64,000 bases of DNA, taken from contig JAKLKO010000004.1 of the NCBI GenBank assembly GCA_023150615.1, forward strand, positions 163,960 to 227,959. The letters are read 5' to 3'. Each line of letters opens with the position of its first letter. Within the stretch, counting starts at the first letter, position 1. The position numbers were made by a program, and so were the translations under genes. Source of the stretch: Phycisphaerae bacterium (GTDB taxonomy: Bacteria; Planctomycetota; Phycisphaerae; UBA1845; UTPLA1). The notes under the pieces are model-generated. The model did no database searches. It was given only the letters and a program-made list of their open reading frames with translations, and was not told the DNA's origin. Below are positions 18,519-26,575 of this stretch, piece after piece.

Positions 18519-18815
18519 ATGCCGAGCGTGAAGCTTCGTCCGTTGGACGATCGGATCGTGGTGGAACAGGCGCCCGCGGAGGAGAAGACCGCCGGCGGGA
18601 TCGTCCTGCCGGAGACGGCCAAGGAAAAGCCGCATCGCGGCAAGGTCATCGCCGTCGGGATCGGAAAGCTGATGGACACCGGCGCCCGCGGGAAGATGTC
18701 ACTGAAGGTCGGCGACGAGGTGTTCTACGGCAAGTACAGCGGCACCGAGGTCGAGGTCTCGGGGAAGAAGTACTACATCCTCCGCGAGAATGACGTCCTG
18801 GCCGTGGTCCAGTAA
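18519..18815 (+). CDS. groES: Co-chaperonin GroES
   Basis: GroES caps the GroEL ring during the folding cycle. The protein has 98 residues from ATG 18519, preceded by AAAGGAGA about nine bases upstream. Family features are KLRPLDDRIVVE at the N-terminus, the mobile loop EEKTAGGIVLPETAKEKP, the roof segment and the C-terminal ILRENDVLAVV. It lies 100 bp after groEL1 and 69 bp before groEL2, so a single GroES gene sits between two GroEL genes. This differs from the usual groES-groEL order. Confidence 0.98.
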   Translation: MPSVKLRPLDDRIVVEQAPAEEKTAGGIVLPETAKEKPHRGKVIAVGIGKLMDTGARGKMSLKVGDEVFYGKYSGTEVEVSGKKYYILRENDVLAVVQ

Positions 18816-18884
18816 CGCAAGCAACGAGTGCGCAGGAACCCGGGACCGGCCGTCGGCCGGACGCCCGGCTGGAAGGAGCAGACG

Positions 18885-20504
18885 ATGCCCGCAAAGCAGT
18901 TGATGTTCGATGAGGCGGCGCGCGACGGGATTCGCAACGGCGTCCGCCAGTTGGCCGCGGCCGTGAAGGTGACGCTCGGTCCCGTCGGCCGCAACGTGAT
19001 TCTGAAAAAGAGCTGGGGTTCGCCGCGGATCACGAAGGACGGTGTGACCGTCAGCAAGGAGATCGAGCTGCCCGATCCGTTCGAGAACATGGGCGCGAAG
19101 ATGGTGAACGAGGTCGCCAGCAAAACCGGCGACAAGGTCGGCGACGGCACCACGACGGCTGTCGTGCTGGCCGAGGCCATCTTCAACGAAGGGCTGCGGA
19201 ACATCACGGCCGGCGCGAACCCGCTGCTCGTACAGCGCGGCATCAACGAGGCGGTCGAGATCGCGGTGGCCGAGATCGCCCGGCTCTCGCAGAAGGTCAA
19301 GGATAAGGACGCGATCGCGAAGGTGGGGACCGTCTCCGCCAACGGCGACGCCGAGATCGGCAACCTGCTGGCCGACGCGCTCGAGGAAGTCGGCCGCGAG
19401 GGCGTGGTCACGATCGAAGAAGGCCGCGGGATGGAGACGGAGAAGGAAGTCGTCGAGGGCATGCAGTTCGACAAGGGCTACATTTCTCCCTACTTCCTGA
19501 CCGACGCGACGACGATGGATTGCGTGCTCGAGGACTGCTACATCCTGATCCTCGAAAAGAAGATCAGCAACGTGCGCGACCTTGTGGGACTGCTCGAGAA
19601 GGTCCTCAGCACGGGCAAGCCGGTGCTGATCATCGCCGAGGACGTCGAGGGCGAAGCGCTCGCCGCGCTCGTCGTGAACAAGCTCCGCGGCGTACTGAAG
19701 ATCTGCGCCGTCAAGGCGCCGGGCTTCGGCGATCGGCGCAAGGCGATGCTGGGCGATCTGGCCGTCGTCGTCGGCGGTGAATTTATCAGCGAGGACCGCG
19801 GCCTGAAGCTCGAGAATCTCGAGTTGTCGCAGCTCGGCCGCGCGAAGAAGGTCATCGTCACGAAAGACACGACGACGATCGTCGAGGGCGCGGGCCGGAA
19901 GAAGGACATTGAGGCCCGCGCGGCGCAGATCCGCGCTCAGATTGAGAAGACGACGAGCGACTACGACCGCGAAAAGCTCCAGGAGCGGCTCGCCAAGCTG
20001 ACCGGCGGCGTGGCCGTGATCCGCGTCGGCGGCGCGACCGAGACTGAGGTCAAGGAGCGCAAGGACCTCGTCGACGACGCGTTCCACGCGACCAAGGCCG
20101 CGTGGGAAGAAGGCGTCGTGCCCGGCGGCGGCGTGCCGTTCCTGCGGGCGATTCCGGCGGTGCGCGCCGCGGCGAAGAAGGCGGAGGACGACGTCCGCGT
20201 CGGGTTGGAGATCGTCGCGCGGGCGCTGGAGTATCCGACGCGCCAGATTGCCGAAAACAGCGGCGCCGACGGTCCCGTCATCGTCGCGGAAATCATGGAG
20301 AAGTCCGGCGCCTTCGGCTACGACGCCCGCAGCGGCGAGTTCGTCGACATGTTCAAGGCCGGCATCATCGACCCGGCCAAGGTCTGCCGATGCGCGTTGC
20401 AGAATGCGGCCAGCGTCGCCGGCCTGCTGCTGACGACTAGCGTGCTGGTGACCGAGCTGAAGGAGAAGGACGAAGAGAAGCCGGTCGCCGGTGCGATTCG
20501 ATAG
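18885..20504 (+). CDS. groEL: Chaperonin GroEL (copy 2, without GGM tail)
   Basis: It encodes 539 residues from ATG 18885, with AAGGAG six bases upstream. GroEL features are complete: [59 protein letters not shown]. The C-terminus ends in a charged segment ([16 protein letters not shown]) instead of the Gly/Met repeat found in copy 1. Many residues differ between the two copies along their length, so they are old paralogues and not a recent duplication. A tail of different chemistry suggests a different client set or assembly state. That is inference. Confidence 0.98.
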   Translation: MPAKQLMFDEAARDGIRNGVRQLAAAVKVTLGPVGRNVILKKSWGSPRITKDGVTVSKEIELPDPFENMGAKMVNEVASKTGDKVGDGTTTAVVLAEAIFNEGLRNITAGANPLLVQRGINEAVEIAVAEIARLSQKVKDKDAIAKVGTVSANGDAEIGNLLADALEEVGREGVVTIEEGRGMETEKEVVEGMQFDKGYISPYFLTDATTMDCVLEDCYILILEKKISNVRDLVGLLEKVLSTGKPVLIIAEDVEGEALAALVVNKLRGVLKICAVKAPGFGDRRKAMLGDLAVVVGGEFISEDRGLKLENLELSQLGRAKKVIVTKDTTTIVEGAGRKKDIEARAAQIRAQIEKTTSDYDREKLQERLAKLTGGVAVIRVGGATETEVKERKDLVDDAFHATKAAWEEGVVPGGGVPFLRAIPAVRAAAKKAEDDVRVGLEIVARALEYPTRQIAENSGADGPVIVAEIMEKSGAFGYDARSGEFVDMFKAGIIDPAKVCRCALQNAASVAGLLLTTSVLVTELKEKDEEKPVAGAIR

Positions 20505-20558
20505 CGTGCCGTCCGCCCGCGTCCTGCGGCGATGCCGGGCGATCGACGGTCCGATCCC

Positions 20559-20595
20559 GGTGCCAGGCGCCGCGCGTTGTGCCGGCCCTGGCACC
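20559..20595 (+). other. Large inverted repeat between groEL2 and dnaJ
   Basis: GGTGCCAGG (20559-20567) pairs perfectly with CCTGGCACC (20587-20595) around a 19-base GC-rich loop. No T-run follows, so a simple intrinsic terminator is not supported. It could be an mRNA processing or attenuation structure separating the chaperonin and dnaJ-grpE segments. Confidence 0.4.
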
Positions 20596-20645
20596 GTCGT
20601 TCGGGCGATGAATCGGGCCCGATCCGGTGCGGTTGCCGAAGAAAG

Positions 20646-21779
20646 ATGAGCGTGGCGACGAAGCCGGATTACTACGAGACGCTGGGTGTTTCGCGCGACG
20701 CGACGCCCGACGAGATCAAGCGCGCCTATCGCCAGGCGGCCCTCAAGTTCCATCCCGATCGCAACAGCGACGATCCGCAGGCCGAGCAGCGATTCAAGGA
20801 AGCGGCCGAAGCCTACGAGGTCCTGTCCGATCCGGAGCGGCGGCAGCGCTACAACCGCTTCGGCCACGAGGGCCTGCGCGGCACGGCGACGCACGATTTC
20901 TCGCACATGCGCGCCGACGACATCTTCAGCATCTTCGGCGACATCTTTGGCGACATCTTCGGCGACCGATCGCGCGCCGATCGCGGCGTCGATCTCCAGG
21001 TGCAGATCGAGCTGGACTTGGCCGACGTGGCGGCGGACGTCGAGCGCCAGCTCGAGTTCGTGCGGACGGACTTCTGTGACGCGTGCGGCGGAAACGGCGC
21101 GGAGCCGGGCGCACGGATCAAGACCTGTTCCGCCTGCGGCGGCTACGGACAGGTCGAGCGGACCAGCGGCGTCGGGTTCTTCTCGACGCGCATCGTCGCG
21201 CCGTGCTCCGATTGCCGCGGCACCGGCAAGATTCCGACGAAGGCTTGCAAGGCGTGCCGCGGGCACGGTCGCGCCGCCAAGAAGCGCATCGTCACGGTCA
21301 AGATCCCCGCCGGCGTCCACGACGGTCAGTCGGTCCGGCTGCGCGGCGAGGGCGAGCCGTCGCCGAACGGCCTGTCGCGCGGCGATCTGCATTGCCAGGT
21401 CCGCATCCGGTCGCACCCGTTCCTGGTGCGTCACGGCAACGATCTGATCTGCGACCTGCCGATCAGCTTCACGCAGGCGGCGCTCGGGGCGAAGGTCGAG
21501 GTGCCGACGCTTTCGGGCAAGGCCGAGGTCACCGTGCCGCCCGGCGCCCAACACAACAGCCTGCTGCGCCTGCCGGGTCTGGGCATTCCGGACCTGCGAT
21601 CCCGGCGGCGCGGCGACCAGATTGTGCGCGTGCTGATCGAGATTCCGCGGCGTCTGAACGAGGAGCAGCGCGAACTGCTGCGCAAGTTCGCCGAGACGGA
21701 GGACCGGCGCGTCCTGCCCGAGTCGAAGGGATTCTTCGAGAAGCTCAAGGAGTATCTGGCATCGGTCTCCGGCGCATGA
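20646..21779 (+). CDS. dnaJ: Chaperone DnaJ (type I Hsp40)
   Basis: DnaJ delivers clients to DnaK and stimulates its ATPase. The protein has 377 residues from ATG 20646. The J domain carries H36-P-D38 (FHPDRNSDDP). Four zinc-binding motifs follow: CDACGGNG, CSACGGYG, CSDCRGTG, CKACRGHG. Two beta-sandwich substrate domains complete a type I architecture. The usual Gly/Phe-rich linker is replaced by a short segment with a repeated IFGD unit (IFSIFGDIFGDIFGD, about residues 96-110). grpE follows after 19 bp, but dnaK is not in the window. Confidence 0.97.
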   Translation: MSVATKPDYYETLGVSRDATPDEIKRAYRQAALKFHPDRNSDDPQAEQRFKEAAEAYEVLSDPERRQRYNRFGHEGLRGTATHDFSHMRADDIFSIFGDIFGDIFGDRSRADRGVDLQVQIELDLADVAADVERQLEFVRTDFCDACGGNGAEPGARIKTCSACGGYGQVERTSGVGFFSTRIVAPCSDCRGTGKIPTKACKACRGHGRAAKKRIVTVKIPAGVHDGQSVRLRGEGEPSPNGLSRGDLHCQVRIRSHPFLVRHGNDLICDLPISFTQAALGAKVEVPTLSGKAEVTVPPGAQHNSLLRLPGLGIPDLRSRRRGDQIVRVLIEIPRRLNEEQRELLRKFAETEDRRVLPESKGFFEKLKEYLASVSGA

Positions 21780-21798
21780 CGCCGGCCGGTGAGATGGA

Positions 21799-22428
21799 AT
21801 GATGACGGACTCCAAACCCAAGATCACCGTCGCCAGCGAGGAAGACGTGCGGCGCTACGCCGGCGCGCCCGATCCCTCGCCGAACGACGCTCCCCCGGTT
21901 GATGCCGCCGCGCCGGGCGACGAGCCGTCGCCGGATCGGCAGATCGAGCAGCTTCGCCAGGAGCTTGCCTCGCTCAACGACAAGTACCTCCGAGCCAAGG
22001 CCGAGACCGTCAACGTCTCGCGCCGCTTGAACGAGGAGCGCGCCGAGGCCGTGCGCCTCGCGCACGCGTCGTTTGTGCGCGACCTGCTCAAAGTCGTCGA
22101 CGACCTCGAGCGCACGCGGACGTTTCTCAAGGACCGCTCCGACGACGATGCGCTCGCGACCGGCGTGCGGATGATCTATGACGATCTGATGAAGGTGCTG
22201 CGCGACCACGGCGTCGAGCCAATGGAATCGGTCGGCCGGCCGTTCGATCCCACACGGCATGAGGCGCTGATGCAGCAGGACTCGACCGAGCATCCGCCGG
22301 GCACCGTCGTCGCCGAGCTGTCGCGCGGCTACATGATCCGCGACCGCGTGCTCCGCGCGGCGCGCGTCGCGGTCGCCCGGACCCCGGAGGCGAAGGCCGC
22401 CGCGGATTCCGAACCCGCGCCGTCGTAA
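21799..22428 (+). CDS. grpE: Nucleotide exchange factor GrpE
   Basis: GrpE dimers release ADP from DnaK. The protein has 209 residues; two adjacent ATG codons (21799, 21802) can start it. Residues about 45-110 form the long dimerisation coiled coil (IEQLRQELASLNDKYLRAKA). The C-terminal domain shows the family pattern MIYDDLMKVLRDHGVEPM, FDPTRHEAL and GTVVAELSRGYMIRDRVLR with A-R-V-A-V at the end. It lies 19 bp after dnaJ and 14 bp before the fmdB-like gene, consistent with one operon. Confidence 0.97.
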   Translation: MMTDSKPKITVASEEDVRRYAGAPDPSPNDAPPVDAAAPGDEPSPDRQIEQLRQELASLNDKYLRAKAETVNVSRRLNEERAEAVRLAHASFVRDLLKVVDDLERTRTFLKDRSDDDALATGVRMIYDDLMKVLRDHGVEPMESVGRPFDPTRHEALMQQDSTEHPPGTVVAELSRGYMIRDRVLRAARVAVARTPEAKAAADSEPAPS

Positions 22429-22442
22429 CGGAGTCGCCATCG

Positions 22443-22817
22443 ATGCCGACCTACGAGTACGAATGCAAGCGCTGTGGCTACGTCTTCGATCACTTCCAGT
22501 CGATCAAGGCCCGGCCGCTTCGCAGCCACCATTGCTCACGCTGCGGTCGCAGCCGCCCGGTGGCACGCCGTCTCGGCACGGGCGGCGCGCTGCTGTTCCG
22601 CGGCAACGGGTTCTACCACACCGATTATCGGTCCGAGAGCTACCGCAAGGCCGCGTCGGCAGAATCGACGCGCGGTGATACCGCCGCAAAATCGGCGGAC
22701 TCGAAGCCTGCGGCGAAGGAAACCTCCGCAAAGTCATCCGGAACCGGCAGCAACACGTCCAAATCTACGTCCGGCGGGACCGGCGACTCCAAGTCGAAGG
22801 CGTCCCCGGCGGACTGA
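22443..22817 (+). CDS. FmdB-family zinc-ribbon protein
   Basis: The protein has 124 residues. The N-terminal 75 residues are a canonical FmdB putative regulatory zinc ribbon: MPTYEYECKRCGYVFDHFQS with CxxC, then CSRCGR as the second CxxC pair, and GTGGALLFRGNGFYHTDYR. The C-terminal 50 residues are a low-complexity Ser/Lys/Thr/Ala tail that looks disordered. FmdB-type ribbons often follow grpE or groES genes in Planctomycetota-like genomes, but their biochemical role is not established. It is the last gene of the folding cluster. Confidence 0.9.
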   Translation: MPTYEYECKRCGYVFDHFQSIKARPLRSHHCSRCGRSRPVARRLGTGGALLFRGNGFYHTDYRSESYRKAASAESTRGDTAAKSADSKPAAKETSAKSSGTGSNTSKSTSGGTGDSKSKASPAD

Positions 22818-22884
22818 CCGCAAACGCGCCGCCGCCCCGGCAAACGTCGTTCATCGCCCGCGCGATGCCTCCCCGCTTCCGCTA

Positions 22885-22912
22885 TTGCGACACGCGCCGC
22901 GGTTTTTATAAT
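22885..22912 (+). promoter_or_regulatory. Candidate sigma70-type promoter
   Basis: TTGCGA (22885-22890) is followed after 16 bases by a perfect TATAAT (22907-22912), a clear AT-rich island in GC-rich DNA. Transcription would begin near 22919, about 50 bases before the ATG of the membrane protein at 22971, which has an AAGGAG site. Confidence 0.6.
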
Positions 22913-22970
22913 AGGCCGCGCGGTCACGCGGCGCGTACCCTCCACGCGCCGGAAGTAAGGAGACGTCACG

Positions 22971-24398
22971 ATGGCGGACGAAGCCGGTGCCTCCCGGGCC
23001 TTCGACGGGTCGATGTTCGCGGGCGTCACGCATTTGTTCCGCGCGTTTAAGATCGCGCGCGACCCGCGAAAGCTCCTGCTCGCCGCCGCCGCCATCGTCA
23101 TTCTCTACGCCGTCGGGCGGATTCTCGACGGCATGTGGTCGAAGGACTCGCGCGTCGTTATCAGCGAGACCGGCACGACCGAGATTCAGCGTTTCATCGA
23201 TTCCGGATTCAGCCGCGCGCAGACCCGTGACTGGGTAAAGCTCGAGGGCGGGCGGCGCGTCGAGCACGATCGCATCGGCGTGTTCCGCGCCCTGCTGCGG
23301 CACGCACGAACGGTCGTTCACGACCTGTCCGCCGCGGCGCTGCACGTCGACGTCGCGCGCGTCATTCGCGCCATCGTGGCGACGTTCGGCGCGGTCGTGT
23401 GGCTGGTCTTCATGCACCCCGGGTACGCCTTGATTTTCATTCCGCTGTGGCTCGTCGTCTGGGCCTACTTCGGCGGTGCCGTCTGTCGCATGGCGGCGAT
23501 CGAGGTGACGCGCGATGAGCGGATGACTTATCGCGATGCGCTCGGCTTCTCGCGCAGGAAGTTCGTCAGCTTTCTCGCCGCGCCGCTGCTGCCGCTGGCG
23601 CTGGCGGTCGGCATCGGTCTGCTGCTCGCGGTCGGCGGTCTCCTTGGCGCGATCCCGGGGTTTGGCACGATCGTCGCGCCGCTATTCTGGTTCCTCGCGC
23701 TCGTCGGCGGGTTCATCATGGCCCTGGCCGTCGTCGGCCTGGCCGTCGGCTGGCCGCTGATGTACCCGACCATCGCGGTCGAGGGCTCCGACGCGTTCGA
23801 CGCGGTCAGCCGCTCGTACGCCTACATCGGCGAACGGATCTGGCGCACGCTCTTCTACGGCGCGATCGCGCTCGTCTATGGCGCGATCTGTCTCGTCTTC
23901 GTCAAGCTCTTCGTGCGGATCATGCTCTTTCTCGTCGCCTTCTGGGTCGGGTTGTCAATGAACATCGGCGACGCCTCGGGCCGCGACGGCAAGCCAATCG
24001 CCGACAAGCTGACCGCGATGTGGAAGGCCCCGGCCCTCGATTTCTCGAATACGTTCTACGGTGATTTCGGTTACCAGTCGCTGTCCGGCGCCAGCAGCGT
24101 GGGCGCGTTCTTCATCGCGTTCTGGACGTTTCTCGTCGTCGCCATCGTCGCCGCATTTGTCGTCTCGTACCTGTTCTCGGCGAGCACGCTCATCTACGTC
24201 CTCCTCCGCCGCGATGTCGATGCCACCGACTATGAAGAGGTCTATACCGACGAGGAGGAGGAGGTCGTCTCGAGCGCGCCGTCCCCCGGCGCGACGGCCG
24301 GCGCAGACGCCGCGAGCACCCCGGCCGGCGGTACGCGCTCGCTCGGGTCTCTGCCCGTCGTCGGGCAGGACCCGCAGCCGCCGCCCGCCGCGACCTGA
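22971..24398 (+). CDS. Polytopic membrane protein of unknown function
   Basis: The protein has 475 residues from ATG 22971, with AAGGAG eight bases upstream. Eight or so hydrophobic segments are visible. They include LLAAAAIVILYAVGRIL near residue 45, two between 130 and 180 (IVATFGAVVWLVFM, ALIFIPLWLVVWAYFGG), two or three between 200 and 255, FYGAIALVYGAICLVF and IMLFLVAFWVGL around 300-330, and FWTFLVVAIVAAFVVSYLF near 395. The C-terminal 60 residues are acidic and Pro/Ala-rich and presumably soluble. No transporter signature is recognised. A strong promoter candidate precedes it. Confidence 0.85.
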   Translation: MADEAGASRAFDGSMFAGVTHLFRAFKIARDPRKLLLAAAAIVILYAVGRILDGMWSKDSRVVISETGTTEIQRFIDSGFSRAQTRDWVKLEGGRRVEHDRIGVFRALLRHARTVVHDLSAAALHVDVARVIRAIVATFGAVVWLVFMHPGYALIFIPLWLVVWAYFGGAVCRMAAIEVTRDERMTYRDALGFSRRKFVSFLAAPLLPLALAVGIGLLLAVGGLLGAIPGFGTIVAPLFWFLALVGGFIMALAVVGLAVGWPLMYPTIAVEGSDAFDAVSRSYAYIGERIWRTLFYGAIALVYGAICLVFVKLFVRIMLFLVAFWVGLSMNIGDASGRDGKPIADKLTAMWKAPALDFSNTFYGDFGYQSLSGASSVGAFFIAFWTFLVVAIVAAFVVSYLFSASTLIYVLLRRDVDATDYEEVYTDEEEEVVSSAPSPGATAGADAASTPAGGTRSLGSLPVVGQDPQPPPAAT

Positions 24399-24438
24399 TT
24401 CGTTGGTTTGCCTCCCGATGGCAGGGTGAGGAAGCCGA

Positions 24439-25932
24439 ATGACACGCACGGTCGCGAAATTGCTCGGTGGGCTGTTGATCTGCCTCGCGGCCGGCGCGGG
24501 GCCCGGCTGCTCGGCCATCTACCTCGTCTTCGGTCCGGGCGGACTCTGGCCCGCCGGCGGCACGATCACCGGCCCGACCGGTGGGACGATCAACCCCGGT
24601 TCGGGCGGCGCGCAGGGACCGGGCGGCACGATTCCGACAACGACGCAGCCGGCGCCGGTCGCCGGGCCGAGCTACACCGTGTCGCTGCTCGACGACCTGT
24701 TCGAGCAGACCTCCGGCGCGCGGATGGTCCTGCGGACCGATCTCGACGGTGATTCGATCACCGATTTCGCGACGATCTCGTCGGAGTCCGAGGTCGTCCT
24801 CCTGCATTTCCGGAACCCAACCACCTCGCGCTTCGAGCAGCTCTCCATCGCCGGTGGATTGCCGCTGACGCGCATGGTCCGCGTTCGAGACGCCGACTTC
24901 GACCAGGACGGCAACCCCGATCTCGTCGTCGCGATCAACGACACGGGACTCGCGCCGCCCCCCGGCGCGCAGAAGGTCGGAACGGTCGTCCTGCTCTTCG
25001 CGCCGGCCGATCCGCGCGATCAGCTCGCCTGGGTCGGCGTACCGCTCGCCAATGCGTTCCGCGCGAACGACAACCTCTCGATCACCGATCTCGTCGTCGC
25101 CGACTTCGACAACGTCAACGGGCCGGACATCGCCTTCGTCTCGAATGAGCCGCCGCCCGCCGGCGTCATGACGCCGCTGCGGTTCGTCTTCTTTTTCCTC
25201 AATCCCGGTCCGGCCAACGCCCGCGACGGCGCCGCATGGGGCATTCCGCGCCCCAGCGTATTCGGCAACCAGCCGCCGTTCGTCGAGGTCGATGCGCCGG
25301 ATGTCAACCAGATCTTCGCCGCGGACATCGACCAGGACTCCGACACCGACCTGCTCGTCAGCTTCCCGCCCGCTCACAGTCTCAACATCCGCTGGCTCGA
25401 GAATCCCGGTCCCGCCAACATCGACCCCAATCCGGCCGCGGCGCTGCCGCGATGGAACCGTCACTTCGTCGGTCAGCAGGACGGCGGCGCGAACGCCGTC
25501 GCGGTCGGCGACATCGACGCGGACGGCGACCTCGACGTCGCCGCGTCGACCAACGTGCAGGGCCTCACGCAGTGGTTCCAGAATCCCGGCGTCCCGGCCG
25601 TCGGGTTGCAGTCGTTCCCCTGGCTGGTCTATCCCGTCGGAACCGTCTCCGGCGGCAACATCAGCCAGTTGCACCTGGCGGACTTGAACAACGACGGGCG
25701 GCAGGATGTCTGGCTCGCGGCCGGCGGGACGATGCGGGGGTTCTTCCCGCGGTCCGGCGCGAGTTTCTTCGACTACTGGACGCCGTTCACGATCGCGAAT
25801 ACGAATCCGGTCGCGGACATCGGCGTGCCGGCCTTTGTGGACTTGGACGGCAACGGGACGACGGACTTCGTTGTGCCGATCGATCGCATCGGCCTGACGC
25901 AGGACCAGTTCATCATCTTCACGCGCAACTAA
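24439..25932 (+). CDS. Secreted lipoprotein with FG-GAP/VCBS-type beta-propeller repeats
   Basis: The protein has 497 residues. A signal peptide ends in AGAGPGC, compatible with a lipobox (Cys about 28). A Gly/Pro/Thr-rich linker follows to about residue 75. The rest carries calcium-binding-loop type repeats with the D-x-D-x-D-G-x-x-D pattern: DLDGDSITDF, DFDQDGNPDLVVA, DIDQDSDTDLLVS, DIDADGDLDVAAS, DLNNDGRQDVWLA, DLDGNGTTDFVVP. Such VCBS/FG-GAP repeats fold as a seven-bladed propeller in secreted or surface proteins. Its ligand is unknown. It converges with the release-factor-like gene. Confidence 0.82.
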   Translation: MTRTVAKLLGGLLICLAAGAGPGCSAIYLVFGPGGLWPAGGTITGPTGGTINPGSGGAQGPGGTIPTTTQPAPVAGPSYTVSLLDDLFEQTSGARMVLRTDLDGDSITDFATISSESEVVLLHFRNPTTSRFEQLSIAGGLPLTRMVRVRDADFDQDGNPDLVVAINDTGLAPPPGAQKVGTVVLLFAPADPRDQLAWVGVPLANAFRANDNLSITDLVVADFDNVNGPDIAFVSNEPPPAGVMTPLRFVFFFLNPGPANARDGAAWGIPRPSVFGNQPPFVEVDAPDVNQIFAADIDQDSDTDLLVSFPPAHSLNIRWLENPGPANIDPNPAAALPRWNRHFVGQQDGGANAVAVGDIDADGDLDVAASTNVQGLTQWFQNPGVPAVGLQSFPWLVYPVGTVSGGNISQLHLADLNNDGRQDVWLAAGGTMRGFFPRSGASFFDYWTPFTIANTNPVADIGVPAFVDLDGNGTTDFVVPIDRIGLTQDQFIIFTRN

Positions 25933-25947
25933 ATTTCGGCGGCACGC

Positions 25948-26472
25948 CTACGTCAGTGCATGCAGGTTCGCCGCGCGACGGATTGCATTCGCCTGCGCGA
26001 GGACGTGCCGCTCGCTTCGAAGGAACTTCGCGAGTGCCGACGAACTCAACCCCACCAGCGCTGACGCCTCCTGCAACCGCCCACCGCACGCGTCGAATAC
26101 ATCAAGCACGATCGCGACCGCTAGCGGAAACGACTCGTGACGCGGCGCAATCGCGAGCCGGCCGGAGCGATCGATCCGCTCCGTCAGCCACGCCGGCGGC
26201 GTCCACGGTTTCTCGATCGCAGCGCGGTACGCGATCGCCATCGCCATTCGCAGGCGCCGCGCCGCGCGGCGCTTGTTTTCGGCCTGGCTTCGACTCTCCT
26301 CGGCGATGACCGTCAGACCCGTCGCCGCGTGGCGCAGTCGAACCGCCGAGCTGGTCTTGTTCCGCTTCTGTCCGCCCGGACCGCCGCTGCGGTAGATGTC
26401 GATCGTGCACGCCGCGAGCAGCGCCGCGTCATCGGCCGTCAGCAAGGCGTCGCGATCGGTCGCATTCGACAT
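25948..26472 (-). CDS. Release-factor-like protein with GGQ motif
   Basis: Proteins with an RF-1 catalytic domain hydrolyse peptidyl-tRNA, as translational release or ribosome rescue factors. The 174-residue protein carries the catalytic loop YRSGGPGGQKRNKTSSAVRL with Gly33-Gly34-Gln35, then EESRSQAENKRRAARRLR, typical of the domain. It has no codon-recognition domain. The C-terminal part (FDACGGRLQEASALVGLSSSALAKFLRSE) looks like a helix-turn-helix and not the basic tail of ArfB. The combination suggests a separate rescue-factor-like subfamily. The start ATG 26472 is preceded by AGGA eight bases upstream. Activity as a rescue factor is inferred. Confidence 0.82.
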   Translation of the reverse strand: MSNATDRDALLTADDAALLAACTIDIYRSGGPGGQKRNKTSSAVRLRHAATGLTVIAEESRSQAENKRRAARRLRMAMAIAYRAAIEKPWTPPAWLTERIDRSGRLAIAPRHESFPLAVAIVLDVFDACGGRLQEASALVGLSSSALAKFLRSERHVLAQANAIRRAANLHALT

Positions 26473-26529
26473 GCTTCGTCCTGAAATCGCATCCGCCGGG
26501 CCGCAAACCGTGTAACGGCCCGGCCCTCC

Positions 26530-26558
26530 TTGAGTTCCGCCGGATTGATCGGAATAAT
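26530..26558 (+). promoter_or_regulatory. Candidate promoter with very short leader
   Basis: TTGAGT (26530-26535) and AATAAT (26553-26558) are separated by 17 bases. Transcription would start near 26565, just upstream of the AGGAGG at 26567-26572 that serves the ATG at 26576. Confidence 0.35.
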
Positions 26559-26575
26559 AACCCGACAGGAGGGGT

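Noticed and set aside
18699..21827. A 1042-codon open frame on the minus strand across groEL2, dnaJ and grpE
   Set aside because: It is the antisense of three clear chaperone genes; long antisense frames are expected in GC-rich codon usage, and its composition is His/Arg/Asp-rich without motifs.
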